Shown here one piece after another: positions 48,665-57,459 of a DNA stretch of 64,000 nt. The stretch comes from SFWF01 sp045539925. GTDB lineage: Bacteria; Bacillota; Clostridia; Oscillospirales; Acutalibacteraceae. A program made the translations under genes and the position numbers. Position 1 is the first letter of the stretch, and each line of letters begins with the position of its first letter. The stretch covers positions 58,484 to 122,483 of the forward strand of contig JAZQGH010000160.1 in assembly GCA_045539925.1 (NCBI GenBank), written 5' to 3'. Under the pieces are notes generated by a model. It worked only from the letters and a program-made list of their open reading frames with translations, searched no databases and was not told where the DNA came from.

Positions 48665-48790
48665 ACTTAACAATTCGATTAGTTTAACGATTAAACCTAT
48701 CAAGTTGGTAAGTAAGGTAAGAATTGCGGTGATGAGTGCTAACTTGGTGGTTGCTTCGTTACCGCTTTTCTTTTTCTTTCGGCTCGCCAT
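48659..48790 (-). CDS. Basic/hydrophobic 43-residue peptide (type I toxin candidate)
   Basis: A 43-codon frame starts at ATG 48790 after a strong ribosome binding site (AAAGGAGATACACC). The product has a basic start (MASRKKKKSGNEATTK) and a long hydrophobic helix (LALITAILTLLTNLIGLIVK) ending LIELLSK. Short single-pass peptides of this type are common in Firmicute prophages and plasmids. The gene has its own consensus promoter, a 5' hairpin and a terminator, and faces a convergent promoter over that terminator, as in Fst/par_pAD1 and TxpA/RatA loci. Toxicity is inferred, not shown. Confidence 0.7.
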   Translation of the reverse strand: MASRKKKKSGNEATTKLALITAILTLLTNLIGLIVKLIELLSK

Positions 48791-48816
48791 TGGTGTATCT
48801 CCTTTCCTCATTACTT

Positions 48817-48870
48817 GTAAGGTCTCCCTTACTGTGATTATATTATAACACGACTTCGTGTAAATGTCAA
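48817..48870 (-). promoter_or_regulatory. Consensus promoter with palindromic spacer and 5' leader hairpin
   Basis: On the minus strand TTGACA (48865-48870) and TATAAT (48842-48847) are 17 bases apart. The spacer contains the palindrome ACACGA, two bases, TCGTGT (48848-48861). The transcript leader then folds GTAAGG, GAGA, CCTTAC (48817-48832), a stem with a GNRA tetraloop that could stabilise the 5' end. Confidence 0.8.
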
Positions 48871-48916
48871 GAGTTTTTCTAAACTTTTTTAATTTTTTTA
48901 ATATTTTTTTGTTTAT

Positions 48917-48948
48917 AAGCGTTCGATATTTATCGGACGCTTTCTTTA
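48917..48948 (+). terminator. Terminator before the packaging module
   Basis: AAGCGTTCGATA and TATCGGACGCTT form a stem with one mismatch, followed by TCTTTATG. It separates the small-peptide cassette from the HNH/terminase genes. Confidence 0.6.
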
Positions 48949-48976
48949 TGCGCTGGTATAGGAAACATCGGCGAAG

Positions 48977-49387
48977 GTGGGTAGGTGGGAAACAATTTTA
49001 AAAGCGTGTAGTTATTGCGGTAGAATTCACCCGCACGGATATAAGTGTGAGGCTAAGCCGCAAAGCACTTATGTGCGCAACAAAGATATTCAAGCCTTCA
49101 GAAACTCAAAGGAGTGGAAAGATAAGCGCATCGAGATAAGAGAACGCGACAGCAGTCTGTGTCTCGCCTGTTGGCATAACGCTCCTGGAACGGTACGCAG
49201 GATAAATCAGGACAGGCTTTCGGTACACCATATTAAGTCACTCGCTAAAGCTTGGGTGCTGCGACTTTGCAACGATAATCTTATTACACTTTGCGAACAT
49301 CATCACGAAGCCGCCGAAAAAGGCGAGATTTCGGTGCAGTTTTTACTGAATTTAGTAAAAAATGGCTTGAAAATATCCCCCCCATAG
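48977..49387 (+). CDS. HNH endonuclease
   Basis: The 136-residue protein has an N-terminal zinc site (CSYCGRIHPHGYKC), the CLACWH pair and the HNH core (SVHHIKSLAKAW, then NDNLITLCEHHHEAAEKG). In HK97-type phages an HNH protein directly upstream of the terminase is required for cos cleavage and packaging. A GTG at 48977 is taken as start; the ribosome binding site is weak. Confidence 0.92.
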   Translation: MGRWETILKACSYCGRIHPHGYKCEAKPQSTYVRNKDIQAFRNSKEWKDKRIEIRERDSSLCLACWHNAPGTVRRINQDRLSVHHIKSLAKAWVLRLCNDNLITLCEHHHEAAEKGEISVQFLLNLVKNGLKISPP

Positions 49388-49576
49388 GTGGCTTTTACGG
49401 TTTCTGACACGCGCGGGGCACCGACAGGGGGGGATTGCATATAAAATATTCCCAATATAGCTTTTGAAAAAATATTTACCATAAAAACGATTACCGAAAA
49501 CCGTAACAAATTTCCGCGCGCGTAATATAGATTTTATTCATATATGCGACCCCAAAAAAAGAAGGTGAAAAAAACA
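49388..49576. other. Non-coding region before the terminase, candidate cos site
   Basis: After the HNH stop there is a GC-rich block (GACACGCGCGGGGCACCGAC then AGGGGGGG, 49405-49432) in otherwise AT-rich DNA, and a CCGCGCGCG block at 49514-49522. Position and composition match cos sites of HK97-like Firmicute phages, where HNH and terminase genes flank cos. Cohesive ends cannot be placed by reading alone. Confidence 0.45.
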
Positions 49577-50140
49577 ATGCCAAGAGCCTCAAAATCAATA
49601 AATTCGGTCACAGGACACCGCACAAAAGCCGAAAAAGAGCACCGAAAAAATGCAGAAAACGCATTAAAAACGGGTGCAAAATTAAAAGAGTTTCCCGAGG
49701 TCAAATCCAACCCGACAGCACACTCACAGTTCGGCCGCGTTAAAAAACTTCTTAAGGCTAACGACAAGGACGATGATATGTATTCGGCTGTAGTTAACAG
49801 GTATTGTTTGCTTTATGCCGAGTGTAAGGAGTATGAAAAACTCAAGGATGCATATTCCGCCTCAATAATCGAACTTAGTAAGGATAAACATCTTATCGTT
49901 GAGGGTTTTGCAGTTGACTGCAAGGACACTATATCGCTGACCGCATACTATAAGCTCAAAAGCACCTATTCCAAGACCATAAGTGCACTGGATGCAATGA
50001 TAATGTCGAAGCGGAAAATGATGCTTGACATAGAAAAAGAGAATCTGATGACTGTTGCGAGCGGACTACGCTCTATTCCAAAGAAGCCGATAGAACCCGA
50101 TGTCGACCCTCTTGTGAAAGCACTGAGTGACGATGATTAA
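49577..50140 (+). CDS. Phage terminase small subunit (P27 family)
   Basis: The 187-residue protein recognises the packaging site. The basic N-terminus (MPRASKSINSVTGHRTKAEK), the helical core and the LTAYYKLKSTYSKTISAL segment fit the P27/HK97 small terminase family. The ATG at 49577 follows AAGAAGGTG. The 3' end overlaps the large subunit gene. A copy of the TTTTGCAGT-type palindrome lies at 49906-49921 within the gene. Confidence 0.88.
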   Translation: MPRASKSINSVTGHRTKAEKEHRKNAENALKTGAKLKEFPEVKSNPTAHSQFGRVKKLLKANDKDDDMYSAVVNRYCLLYAECKEYEKLKDAYSASIIELSKDKHLIVEGFAVDCKDTISLTAYYKLKSTYSKTISALDAMIMSKRKMMLDIEKENLMTVASGLRSIPKKPIEPDVDPLVKALSDDD

Positions 50141-51824
50141 AAAAAGCAGAGCTTATATGTACGCCAAGTGGTGTATTGAGGAGGATAACAACCGTGTAGG
50201 TATTTATATCAAAAAGCAATGCCAAGCCTGGATAGATATATGCGACGGTAAAGACCCTGAAGCATATATCGACGAAAAGACATACAGAAAAATTCTTAAG
50301 CTGCTTCATCTGATGAACCATCCCGACCTGCAGTGTCCTATGGATGAAGGTCTTGAAGATTATGCTTGGTTGCTTATTACTGCTGTGTTTTGTACAAAGC
50401 ACGTCGAAACCGGCAACCGATATTACCGAACTGCGCTGCTGAAAATTTGCAGAAAGAACTTCAAGACCTTTACGGCAGCAGTTATTTTCATAATTGCTAT
50501 GCTTATAGAGCCGCGATTCAGCCGTTTTTTCTCTGTAGCTCCCGACCTTAAACTGTCTAAGGAGCTGCAGATTGCAATACGCAAAATTATCAAAAGTTCT
50601 CCCCAGCTTAACAAAGATAAGTATTTTAAGCCTATGCGTAGTGAAATACGCTGCCCTATAAACGAAACTGAATTTACTCCCCTCGCCTATTCCGAAGACC
50701 GTATGGACGGTAAGCTCGCCGCAATGTTTCTTGCCGATGAAGCGGGAGCAATGGACAGTTACCCGGTGGAGGCGATGCGTTCATCACAGCTGACCCTTAA
50801 AAATAAGCTGGGAATCATAATATCTACCGAATATCCCAACGACAACAATGTGCTTATTGATGAAACCGACATAGCTAAAAAGACCTTAGACGGCCTGCTT
50901 GACGATAAGCGATATTTTGCCCTTATTTACGAGCCCGATATTGAATATCAGGCAGGCGACCAATGGAAAACTGCTGACGCTGCTATATATCAATCAAACC
51001 CCGTGGCGGTTTCTCTGCCGTATGTATTTGACGAGCTTGTTAAAATGCGAGCTTTAGCAATTCTCTACGAAAACAAAAGAGAGAACTTTATCTGCAAACA
51101 CCTGAATATGCACTATAAATCTCTCGGTGTAGAGGGCTTTGTAGATATCAGCAAGGTTAAAGAGTGTGTTATTGAGGAAAATTTGGAGTTTTGGAAGGGA
51201 AAAAGAGTATACCTCGGGCTTGACCTTTCACAGTCTGATGATAACACCTCGGTCGCTATGGTGACCCTGCACGAAGGAAAGATTTATGCAAAGGTATGGG
51301 GATTTATCCCAAAAGAAGCGGTTGAAGTGAAATCATCACGCGAAGGTGTGGACTATAAAAAGCTCATAAAAGACGGCGTTTGTTTTGAGTGTGGCGGCGA
51401 GATTATCGATTACCGTTTTGTTGAAAGATTTATACTTTCTATCCCCGAAAAATACGGGGTTGAAATAGTACAGCTTGGTTTCGACCGTTATAACGCTATT
51501 TCTACCGTTCAGAAGCTGGAGAACGACGATAAAAACCCCGTAGAATGTGTGGAAATCAGACAACATTCTTCTGTTCTGCATCAGCCTACAAAGCTTCTGA
51601 GGGAAAACATCATTGAAAAGCTGTTTCGATATGACCGCAACAGGCTGCTTGAAATCAACTTTCAAAATGCCCGCTGTACGCGTGATACAAACCTCAATAT
51701 GTATGTAAACAAAAAGAAATCAAAAGGTAAGGTAGATATGGTAGTTTCTATAATTAACGCACTGTATTTGCTTTATATCAACGAACTATTGCAAGAAAAC
51801 TCGTTTAGCGCAATGGTTATGTAA
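50133..51824 (+). CDS. terL: Phage terminase large subunit
   Basis: The 563-residue packaging motor has an N-terminal ATPase (ICRKNFKTFTAAVIFI as the Walker A variant, AAMFLADEAGAMDSY as Walker B with the catalytic acid) and a C-terminal RNase H-like nuclease (YLGLDLSQSDDNTSVAMV with the metal-binding Asp). It fits the HK97-type Terminase_1/YmfN family. A GTG six bases upstream is an alternative start. Confidence 0.95.
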   Translation: MIKKSRAYMYAKWCIEEDNNRVGIYIKKQCQAWIDICDGKDPEAYIDEKTYRKILKLLHLMNHPDLQCPMDEGLEDYAWLLITAVFCTKHVETGNRYYRTALLKICRKNFKTFTAAVIFIIAMLIEPRFSRFFSVAPDLKLSKELQIAIRKIIKSSPQLNKDKYFKPMRSEIRCPINETEFTPLAYSEDRMDGKLAAMFLADEAGAMDSYPVEAMRSSQLTLKNKLGIIISTEYPNDNNVLIDETDIAKKTLDGLLDDKRYFALIYEPDIEYQAGDQWKTADAAIYQSNPVAVSLPYVFDELVKMRALAILYENKRENFICKHLNMHYKSLGVEGFVDISKVKECVIEENLEFWKGKRVYLGLDLSQSDDNTSVAMVTLHEGKIYAKVWGFIPKEAVEVKSSREGVDYKKLIKDGVCFECGGEIIDYRFVERFILSIPEKYGVEIVQLGFDRYNAISTVQKLENDDKNPVECVEIRQHSSVLHQPTKLLRENIIEKLFRYDRNRLLEINFQNARCTRDTNLNMYVNKKKSKGKVDMVVSIINALYLLYINELLQENSFSAMVM

Positions 51825-51843
51825 TTTAGAGGAGTGAAAACAA

Positions 51844-53295
51844 TTGCCTTTTTGGAAAAAGAAAGAAGTACGTGCCGAAGAAACTACGGAAAAAACTACG
51901 GAAAAAACTTCATCGGACTGCTCGCTTGAAGCATTGCTCAACAACTGCGAAATGAACAGAGAAAATGCCATGCAAATACCTACTGTGTCAGCAGCAATTA
52001 ATAAGCTGGCAGGTGATGTTGCCAGGTTACCTGTTAAACTCTATTCAAAAGAAAGCGGTAAAACTCAAGAAATTAAAGATGATAACCGTACTTTTTTGCT
52101 AACCGTCGACTGTGGTGACACCCTAAGCATCGTCGATTTTTGGAAGGCTATTATCAGAGACTACTATCTCAGCAAAGGCGGATATATTTACATAGATAAG
52201 CATCGTGGAGCGGTTCGTTCTTTAAGATATATAGACAGCACACAAATTGCCATAGCAACAAATCAAGATCCAATTTTCAAAGATTACGATGTTTTTGTAA
52301 ACGGTCAGCGTCATTACCCGTTTGAATTTATAAAAATACTTCGTAGTACTACAAATGGGGCTAATTCAAAATCGATTTGTCAAGAGAACAAACAAATTTT
52401 GTCGGTAGCCTACACCACTCTTCTGTTTGAAAAAACATTAGTAAAAAAGGGCGGCAATAAAAGAGGCTATTTTAAGTCGGCTAAAAAGCTCGGTGAGGAC
52501 TCTATCAAAGAATTAAAAAAAGCTGTCAGAAATCTTTATTCAAATAACGAAGATGCAGATAAAATGGTTATTCTCAATGATGGTGTGGACTTTCAGGAAT
52601 CTTCTGCCAACCCTGTAGAACTTCAGTTAAACGAAAATAAAACAACCAACGCTTCGGAAATTTGTAAATTATTCGGCTTCCCATCAACAATAATAACCGG
52701 AAACGCAACCAAGGAAGATTTAAACCAGTATAAAGACTGCGTTGTAGAGTTACTTAACACCATTGAAGCGGCACTGGATAAAGACCTTTTGTTAGAAAGT
52801 GAGAAAAAATTCAAATATTTTGCTTTTGATACAAAAGAACTCCTCCGTGGCGATATCAAAGAACGGTTCGAGGCTTACGGAGTCGCCTTAGATAAAAACT
52901 TTATGCAGGTTGATGAAATCAGAGAAAGAGAAGATTTAGAACCGTTAAACTTCAATTTCTTTAAGATTGGTCTTGGTGATGTTCTTTACAACCCAAAAAC
53001 TACAGAATACTTTGTTCCTAACACGGGACAAAAGAGTAATATTCTTAACCCTTCCACTGGTTCCAGCCCAACAGATGTATCTAAACAGGAAGTTAAAGAA
53101 ACAACCGAACAGATAACAAATAAATCTCTGAACGGTGCACAAACGCAATCTTTAATTTCTGTTATACAAAACTATCAGTCAGGAGCTCTCACGCTTCAAC
53201 AGGCAACAAATATTATTGCCGTAGCCATAGGTGTTTCCAAAGATGAAGCATCCGAGCTGATAGGAGTTGTTTCGAAAGGTGGTGAAAAAGAATGA
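51844..53295 (+). CDS. Phage portal protein (HK97 type)
   Basis: The 483-residue protein starts at a TTG after GAGGAGTG (MPFWKKKEV). The conserved core (VSAAINKLAGDVARLPVKLY, then NEDADKMVILNDGVDFQ and FPSTIITGN) is typical of HK97 gp3-like portals that form the dodecameric DNA channel of the procapsid. The C-terminal Gln/Thr-rich tail is variable. It overlaps the protease gene by ATGA. Confidence 0.94.
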   Translation: MPFWKKKEVRAEETTEKTTEKTSSDCSLEALLNNCEMNRENAMQIPTVSAAINKLAGDVARLPVKLYSKESGKTQEIKDDNRTFLLTVDCGDTLSIVDFWKAIIRDYYLSKGGYIYIDKHRGAVRSLRYIDSTQIAIATNQDPIFKDYDVFVNGQRHYPFEFIKILRSTTNGANSKSICQENKQILSVAYTTLLFEKTLVKKGGNKRGYFKSAKKLGEDSIKELKKAVRNLYSNNEDADKMVILNDGVDFQESSANPVELQLNENKTTNASEICKLFGFPSTIITGNATKEDLNQYKDCVVELLNTIEAALDKDLLLESEKKFKYFAFDTKELLRGDIKERFEAYGVALDKNFMQVDEIREREDLEPLNFNFFKIGLGDVLYNPKTTEYFVPNTGQKSNILNPSTGSSPTDVSKQEVKETTEQITNKSLNGAQTQSLISVIQNYQSGALTLQQATNIIAVAIGVSKDEASELIGVVSKGGEKE

Positions 53296-53879
53296 GGATA
53301 GAGCTCAGAGCAGACGGCTTACATATTAACGGCTATGTAAATGTCACGGGCAAAAAGTCGCGACCTGTCGTTACTCCTCACGGCCGCTGTATCGAGGTTG
53401 TGGAGGAACGAGCTTTTGAAAGGGCTATAGCCAAGGCAGGAGAAGTATGTGTAACGGTAGACCATGACAACTCACATATTTATGCCTCCACACGCGACGG
53501 CACTTTGAAAATGTATGAGGACAATATAGGACTTCACGCAGATGTTTTAATTACCGACCCTGACCTTATAGAAATTGCTAAAAAAGGCAAAATCCGTGGT
53601 TGGAGTTTCGGAATGCGTAATGTGGTTGACGCGCTCGAACAGCGTACAGATGATTTGCCATTGCGTCGCATCAAAGAGTTGGAGTTAGACCATCTGACCC
53701 TTGTGGTAAAAAAACAGCCTTGTTACGCCGCCACTTCGGTTGAAGTTCGTGCAGACAGTGAAGACTGTATTGAACACAGAGCCTTTGACGATGAAGTGAA
53801 CCTTATTGTCCCCTCTGCGCCGGGTGAAGACTACTATGCATCCTATCAAAACAGAATAGACGCACTGAAAAATACTTAA
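53292..53879 (+). CDS. HK97-family prohead protease
   Basis: The 195-residue serine protease matures the capsid. VTVDHDNSHIYASTRDGTL contains the catalytic His and GWSFGMRNV the catalytic Ser; the LELDHLTLVVKKQPCY strand follows. It starts four bases inside the portal gene. Confidence 0.92.
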   Translation: MRIELRADGLHINGYVNVTGKKSRPVVTPHGRCIEVVEERAFERAIAKAGEVCVTVDHDNSHIYASTRDGTLKMYEDNIGLHADVLITDPDLIEIAKKGKIRGWSFGMRNVVDALEQRTDDLPLRRIKELELDHLTLVVKKQPCYAATSVEVRADSEDCIEHRAFDDEVNLIVPSAPGEDYYASYQNRIDALKNT

Positions 53880-53915
53880 CAAGTATTTTTAATAAAAAGA
53901 AAGAGGTAAAAAAAT

Positions 53916-55049
53916 ATGCTTAAAAAACTTCATGAACAAAGAGACAGCCTGAAGAGTCAGCTTGACGTTATTCTCGGTAAAGTTAAGACCGAGGAACGTG
54001 CCATGAACGACGAGGAAAACGCTGAGTTTGAACGCATCGAGGGCGAAATCGAGAACATTAACAGAACTCTTGCCGCCGAGGAGCGCGCACGCAATATTCC
54101 TGCACCTGCCGCAGGAAATAACGGAAGCGGATCCGGTGACGGTGAGCCCACCGCAGAGCAGGTGGAAGAGCGTGCTTTCGCAAGTTATGTTCTGGGAAAA
54201 GCTATTGAAAATCGTGCAGGAACTCAGCTCACACAGGGCAATAATGGTGGCATTGTCGTTACAACTATTGCCGACAGAATCATCGAAGAGGTTAAAAATC
54301 TTGTTCCCTTCCTCAAAATATCGGATGTTATCACTACAAACGGTAAAATCTCTATCCCCGTATATACCGAAGACGGTGAAAATGCTGTTACCGCCGATTA
54401 TGTTGATGAAGGTGAAGACATCTCCGACAACATTGGCAAGTTTATTACCGTTGACCTTGTTGGCTATGTGCTTGGTTCCCTTGCACTTGTGTCCAACAAA
54501 CTTAAAAACAACACCGATATTGATGTTACAAGCTTTGTTATCAAGCGTGTGGCTGAAGCGGTTGCTGAGAAGCTTGAAAAAGAGTGTGTTGTTGGAACTG
54601 AAGGTAAAATCAGCGGTATACTTTCCGCAAAGAAAGTAATTACAGCAGCATCTGCTGCCGCCATCACCTACGATGAGCTTGTCAGATTAAAGCACAGCAT
54701 TCCCCAGCGTTTCCGTGCAAATGCTCAGTGGACCATGCATCCTTCAACATACACAGCATTGTGTCAGCTCAAGGACCAGAACGGACATCCTTATTTCAAG
54801 GAATCGGAATATAAGATTCTTGACCTTCCCGTTATTGAGTCTGATTCTATGCCTACCATCGCAAGTGGAAAGAAAGTAATCTCTATCGGAGATTTCACCG
54901 GCTTTTCTATTAAAGCTCCCAAGAGCATTGAAGTTAAAGTTCTTCTTGAAAAGTTTGCGACCCGCAATATGATTGGTGTACTCAGCTTTGCTGAGTTTGA
55001 CGGCAAAATTTCTAACGAGCAGAAATTCAGCACTCTGCAGATGGCTTAA
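53916..55049 (+). CDS. Phage major capsid protein (HK97 fold)
   Basis: The 377-residue precursor begins with a coiled-coil scaffolding (delta) domain (about 1-75), a linker (GNNGSGSGDGEPTAEQ) and the mature HK97-fold domain from about residue 90 (GIVVTTIADRIIEEVKNLVP; AQWTMHPSTYTALCQLKDQN). The protease encoded just upstream should remove the N-terminal domain. It has the strongest ribosome binding site of the head operon (AAAGAAAGAGGT). Confidence 0.95.
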   Translation: MLKKLHEQRDSLKSQLDVILGKVKTEERAMNDEENAEFERIEGEIENINRTLAAEERARNIPAPAAGNNGSGSGDGEPTAEQVEERAFASYVLGKAIENRAGTQLTQGNNGGIVVTTIADRIIEEVKNLVPFLKISDVITTNGKISIPVYTEDGENAVTADYVDEGEDISDNIGKFITVDLVGYVLGSLALVSNKLKNNTDIDVTSFVIKRVAEAVAEKLEKECVVGTEGKISGILSAKKVITAASAAAITYDELVRLKHSIPQRFRANAQWTMHPSTYTALCQLKDQNGHPYFKESEYKILDLPVIESDSMPTIASGKKVISIGDFTGFSIKAPKSIEVKVLLEKFATRNMIGVLSFAEFDGKISNEQKFSTLQMA

Positions 55050-55064
55050 TCGGAGGGCTAACCT

Positions 55065-55298
55065 ATGAAAGTTAAGGCTCTTACAAGCTTTGCAGGTCCT
55101 GTAACTATGTTCGGCGGTGAGACGAGAGATATAACCGATGAAAAGGTGCTTAACGACCTTATCAAATGCGGTTATGTTGAAGCGGTTGAGGATGCAAAAG
55201 CATCCCCTCCGCCTGCCGAGGACGACGGCAAGGCTAACACCGAGGACGATACTCCTGCCGCACCTAAGGCAGGTAAAAACGGCAAAAACAATAAATAA
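55065..55298 (+). CDS. Small head protein, 77 residues
   Basis: A short folded domain (MKVKALTSFAGPVTMFGGE) is followed by a disordered Asp/Glu/Lys/Pro-rich tail. Such proteins often lie between the capsid and connector genes and may decorate the head or fill the neck. Function not established. Confidence 0.6.
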   Translation: MKVKALTSFAGPVTMFGGETRDITDEKVLNDLIKCGYVEAVEDAKASPPPAEDDGKANTEDDTPAAPKAGKNGKNNK

Positions 55299-55313
55299 GG
55301 ATGGTGAAACAAG

Positions 55314-55613
55314 ATGAAATTAAGCGAACTTAAAGACGAGGTTTTAAAAGAGTTCTGTGGTATGGACGACGATACAGATCTTTTGAGCGTTTACAAAGAA
55401 GCTGCTAAAGCCTTTATCAAAGAAGACACCATACTTAAAACCAATGAAGATCTCGACAAGCACGAAGATATAACATTCGCTTATATGGTGCTCATCAACG
55501 ATATGTCTTTAAACCGCGATTATACCGTAAGCCGCGACAAGCTCAATCCGACCGTTTCAAAAATTCTTGCGCGGTATTCTGCTCATCTTGTTTCGGGAGG
55601 CGATTCAGAGTGA
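55314..55613 (+). CDS. Head-tail connector protein (gp6-like)
   Basis: The 99-residue helical protein (LKDEVLKEFCGMDDDTDLLS, then ITFAYMVLINDMSLNRDY) fits the HK97 gp6/phage head-tail connector family that sits under the portal. It overlaps the next gene by four bases. Confidence 0.82.
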   Translation: MKLSELKDEVLKEFCGMDDDTDLLSVYKEAAKAFIKEDTILKTNEDLDKHEDITFAYMVLINDMSLNRDYTVSRDKLNPTVSKILARYSAHLVSGGDSE

Positions 55614-55930
55614 CCTTTGATAAGCGTATAGAAATCTTACGCTCTAAAAAAGACGGCGTCGGTTCATTTGCGAAAACTATATGGGAGTCTGATAAAAAAC
55701 TTTGGGCTAATTGGGTCAATGTTCACGGTACAGAAGTCTGGGTTGCAGACAGTGTGCAGGTTGTTAAACCTGGCACTGTCACTGTTCGATACGGCAAGTA
55801 TTCTTCTACCATAGACGAAACACTTCGTATTAAGTATAAAGGCGTGGAGTACGAAATAGTTTCAGTCGATAATGTGGAAGAGGAAAACAGACTTATCGAA
55901 ATGAAAGTAAAGGTGGCAGTTAATGGCTAA
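55610..55930 (+). CDS. Phage head closure protein
   Basis: The 106-residue beta-barrel protein (FDKRIEILRSKKDGVGSFAK; then IRYGKYSST-like strands, LRIKYKGVEYEIVSVDN) fits the head-tail joining/head closure family (SPP1 gp16-like). It overlaps the following gene. Confidence 0.85.
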   Translation: MTFDKRIEILRSKKDGVGSFAKTIWESDKKLWANWVNVHGTEVWVADSVQVVKPGTVTVRYGKYSSTIDETLRIKYKGVEYEIVSVDNVEEENRLIEMKVKVAVNG

Positions 55931-56390
55931 AAAGTGGAGCAAATCATCTTACGGCAAAACTGCACTTACTGCTAAATTCACGGTACCTGATCTGTCGGGC
56001 TTCTTTGCTCAGATAGAGGCTCTTGGAAAGAATATCGATGATGCCTGTAAAAAAGCTGTAGATGCAACGCTACCTATAATCGAAAAATCTATGATTGAGG
56101 GAGCTGAGCGTCACCGCGACAAGGGTGAGGTGGTAGATGCCATCGAGACTATTGCCGCAAAACAGCAGGGTGATTTTATTTACGGTCAGGTAGGCATTAA
56201 CCTTGATAAGCACCCCGAAGCCTTTGAGGGCGTTTTTCAGGAATACGGCGACGGCCATTCGGATTGGAGTGGTTCAGGCACAGGTGCCTCGGCAGACCCG
56301 TTTATTCGTCCTGCGATAGATGACAACCGCAGAGAAATAAACAAAGTCATCAAACAAACCTTAAAGAAGGAAGGTATGCCTGTTGAGTAA
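55923..56390 (+). CDS. HK97 gp10-like tail component
   Basis: The 155-residue protein (VPDLSGFFAQIEALGKNIDD; later FQEYGDGHSDWSGSGTGASA and DPFIRPAIDDN) fits the HK97 gp10/tail-completion family, which joins the tail to the head-closure ring. Overlaps on both sides indicate translational coupling. Confidence 0.88.
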   Translation: MAKKWSKSSYGKTALTAKFTVPDLSGFFAQIEALGKNIDDACKKAVDATLPIIEKSMIEGAERHRDKGEVVDAIETIAAKQQGDFIYGQVGINLDKHPEAFEGVFQEYGDGHSDWSGSGTGASADPFIRPAIDDNRREINKVIKQTLKKEGMPVE

Positions 56391-56748
56391 TTGGATAGAA
56401 GCCTCTGAAGCGGCTCTGATGGAGATTACTGCCAAGACAAAAATCCCTTACAACAGTATACGGTTCGAGGGTAGCAAAGGACAGCTCCCCGACAACTATA
56501 TGGTATATTTCCTTGTCAGCAACCCTCCCGGGCTTTTTGCTGATAATAAAGAGCAGTCATCTATACCGCGAATACAGGTAAGTTTTTATTTTCGGGATAA
56601 GAGCCTACTTCCGTCTATGATGAACGAAATTAAAAGCACCTTCCCAAAACACGGCTTTACCCGCGCAGGTGAGAGCCCTATTCCCTATAAAAAAGACACC
56701 GGCCATAACGGTTGGCGAGTCGATTTTAATTTTTATGAAAGCAGGTAA
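56383..56748 (+). CDS. Tail terminator-like protein
   Basis: A TTG start eight bases after AAGGAAGG opens a 121-residue protein. The order of genes (after gp10-like, before major tail protein) and the small alpha/beta pattern (YMVYFLVSNPPGLFADNKEQ, then WRVDFNFYESR) fit the tail terminator ring. Assigned mainly by position. Confidence 0.72.
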   Translation: MSNWIEASEAALMEITAKTKIPYNSIRFEGSKGQLPDNYMVYFLVSNPPGLFADNKEQSSIPRIQVSFYFRDKSLLPSMMNEIKSTFPKHGFTRAGESPIPYKKDTGHNGWRVDFNFYESR

Positions 56749-56753
56749 AAACT

Positions 56754-57404
56754 ATGCCAGATAATGAAAAAGTATATGGTGAAGTATGCGGTTGCGATAG
56801 CGTGCATTTCGCAATGGTTTCGCAGGATTCAAAGGATTCCTACGCAGCCGAAACACCCGAATATCTTGCACCCTCTGCAGAAATCACCTTTGATTACGCA
56901 GAAACCCTCACACCCCGTCATTATGACAATGTTGCCTTCTTTATGGAGGTTGACGATGACGACACCAAGATAAGCATTATTTTATCAGGTGTTCCCAACG
57001 ATAAGGCTGCAAGACTTCTTGGCTTGCCCTATGATGAAGAAAACGGAATTCTTATAGAGACCACTCCCAACCCGCCTTGGGTAGCTCTTTCGGGTAGAAT
57101 GGATATAGCAGGCGGAAATCATATGTTTTTCCAGTACCTTAAGGGCAAATTCACCCGTTCCACCAAAAAGGCAAACACCAAAGGCTCAGGTACTACCTAC
57201 AATACAACCGACCTTGTCTATACTGCTGCTAAGACCATCCATCCTTGGCAGCTTGCAAACGACCGTATAGACGGTGCACGCGGTGTTACGGGCGCTACAT
57301 ATGACGCTAATTTTAAGTTAGCTGATAATTGGTTTAAAGCGGTACAGAAACCCAAAGAGGTTGCCGCAGCGGCCGCCGCAAACGAGGAACCCGAAGAAGA
57401 ATAA
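56754..57404 (+). CDS. Major tail protein (phi13-type)
   Basis: The 216-residue protein forms the tail tube. YGEVCGCDSVHFAMVSQDSK at the start, the DTKISIILSGVPNDKAARLLG strand region, and the late FTRSTKKANTKGSGTTYNTT segment fit the phi13/HK97 gpV-like family. The C-terminus is acidic and low-complexity. A strong hairpin follows. Confidence 0.86.
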   Translation: MPDNEKVYGEVCGCDSVHFAMVSQDSKDSYAAETPEYLAPSAEITFDYAETLTPRHYDNVAFFMEVDDDDTKISIILSGVPNDKAARLLGLPYDEENGILIETTPNPPWVALSGRMDIAGGNHMFFQYLKGKFTRSTKKANTKGSGTTYNTTDLVYTAAKTIHPWQLANDRIDGARGVTGATYDANFKLADNWFKAVQKPKEVAAAAAANEEPEEE

Positions 57405-57409
57405 TTTTA

Positions 57410-57439
57410 ATAACGCCCGATAAAGTCATCGGGCGTTAT
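57410..57439. terminator. Hairpin after the major tail gene
   Basis: ATAACGCCCGAT and its exact complement form a 12-bp stem with loop AAAGTC. No T-run follows on the plus strand, so it probably attenuates or protects the 3' end of the abundant capsid/tail message rather than terminating fully. Confidence 0.7.
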
Positions 57440-57459
57440 CCTTAATTGAGGTGTAAACA

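Noticed and set aside
48588..48848. Plus-strand 86-codon frame with hydrophobic tail
   Set aside because: It is the complement of the 43-residue peptide gene, whose promoter, ribosome binding site and terminator are all on the minus strand.
57410..57439. Full terminator between major tail and chaperone genes
   Set aside because: The stem is perfect but lacks a T-run in the plus direction, and the tail genes beyond must be transcribed; treated as an attenuating or stabilising hairpin.
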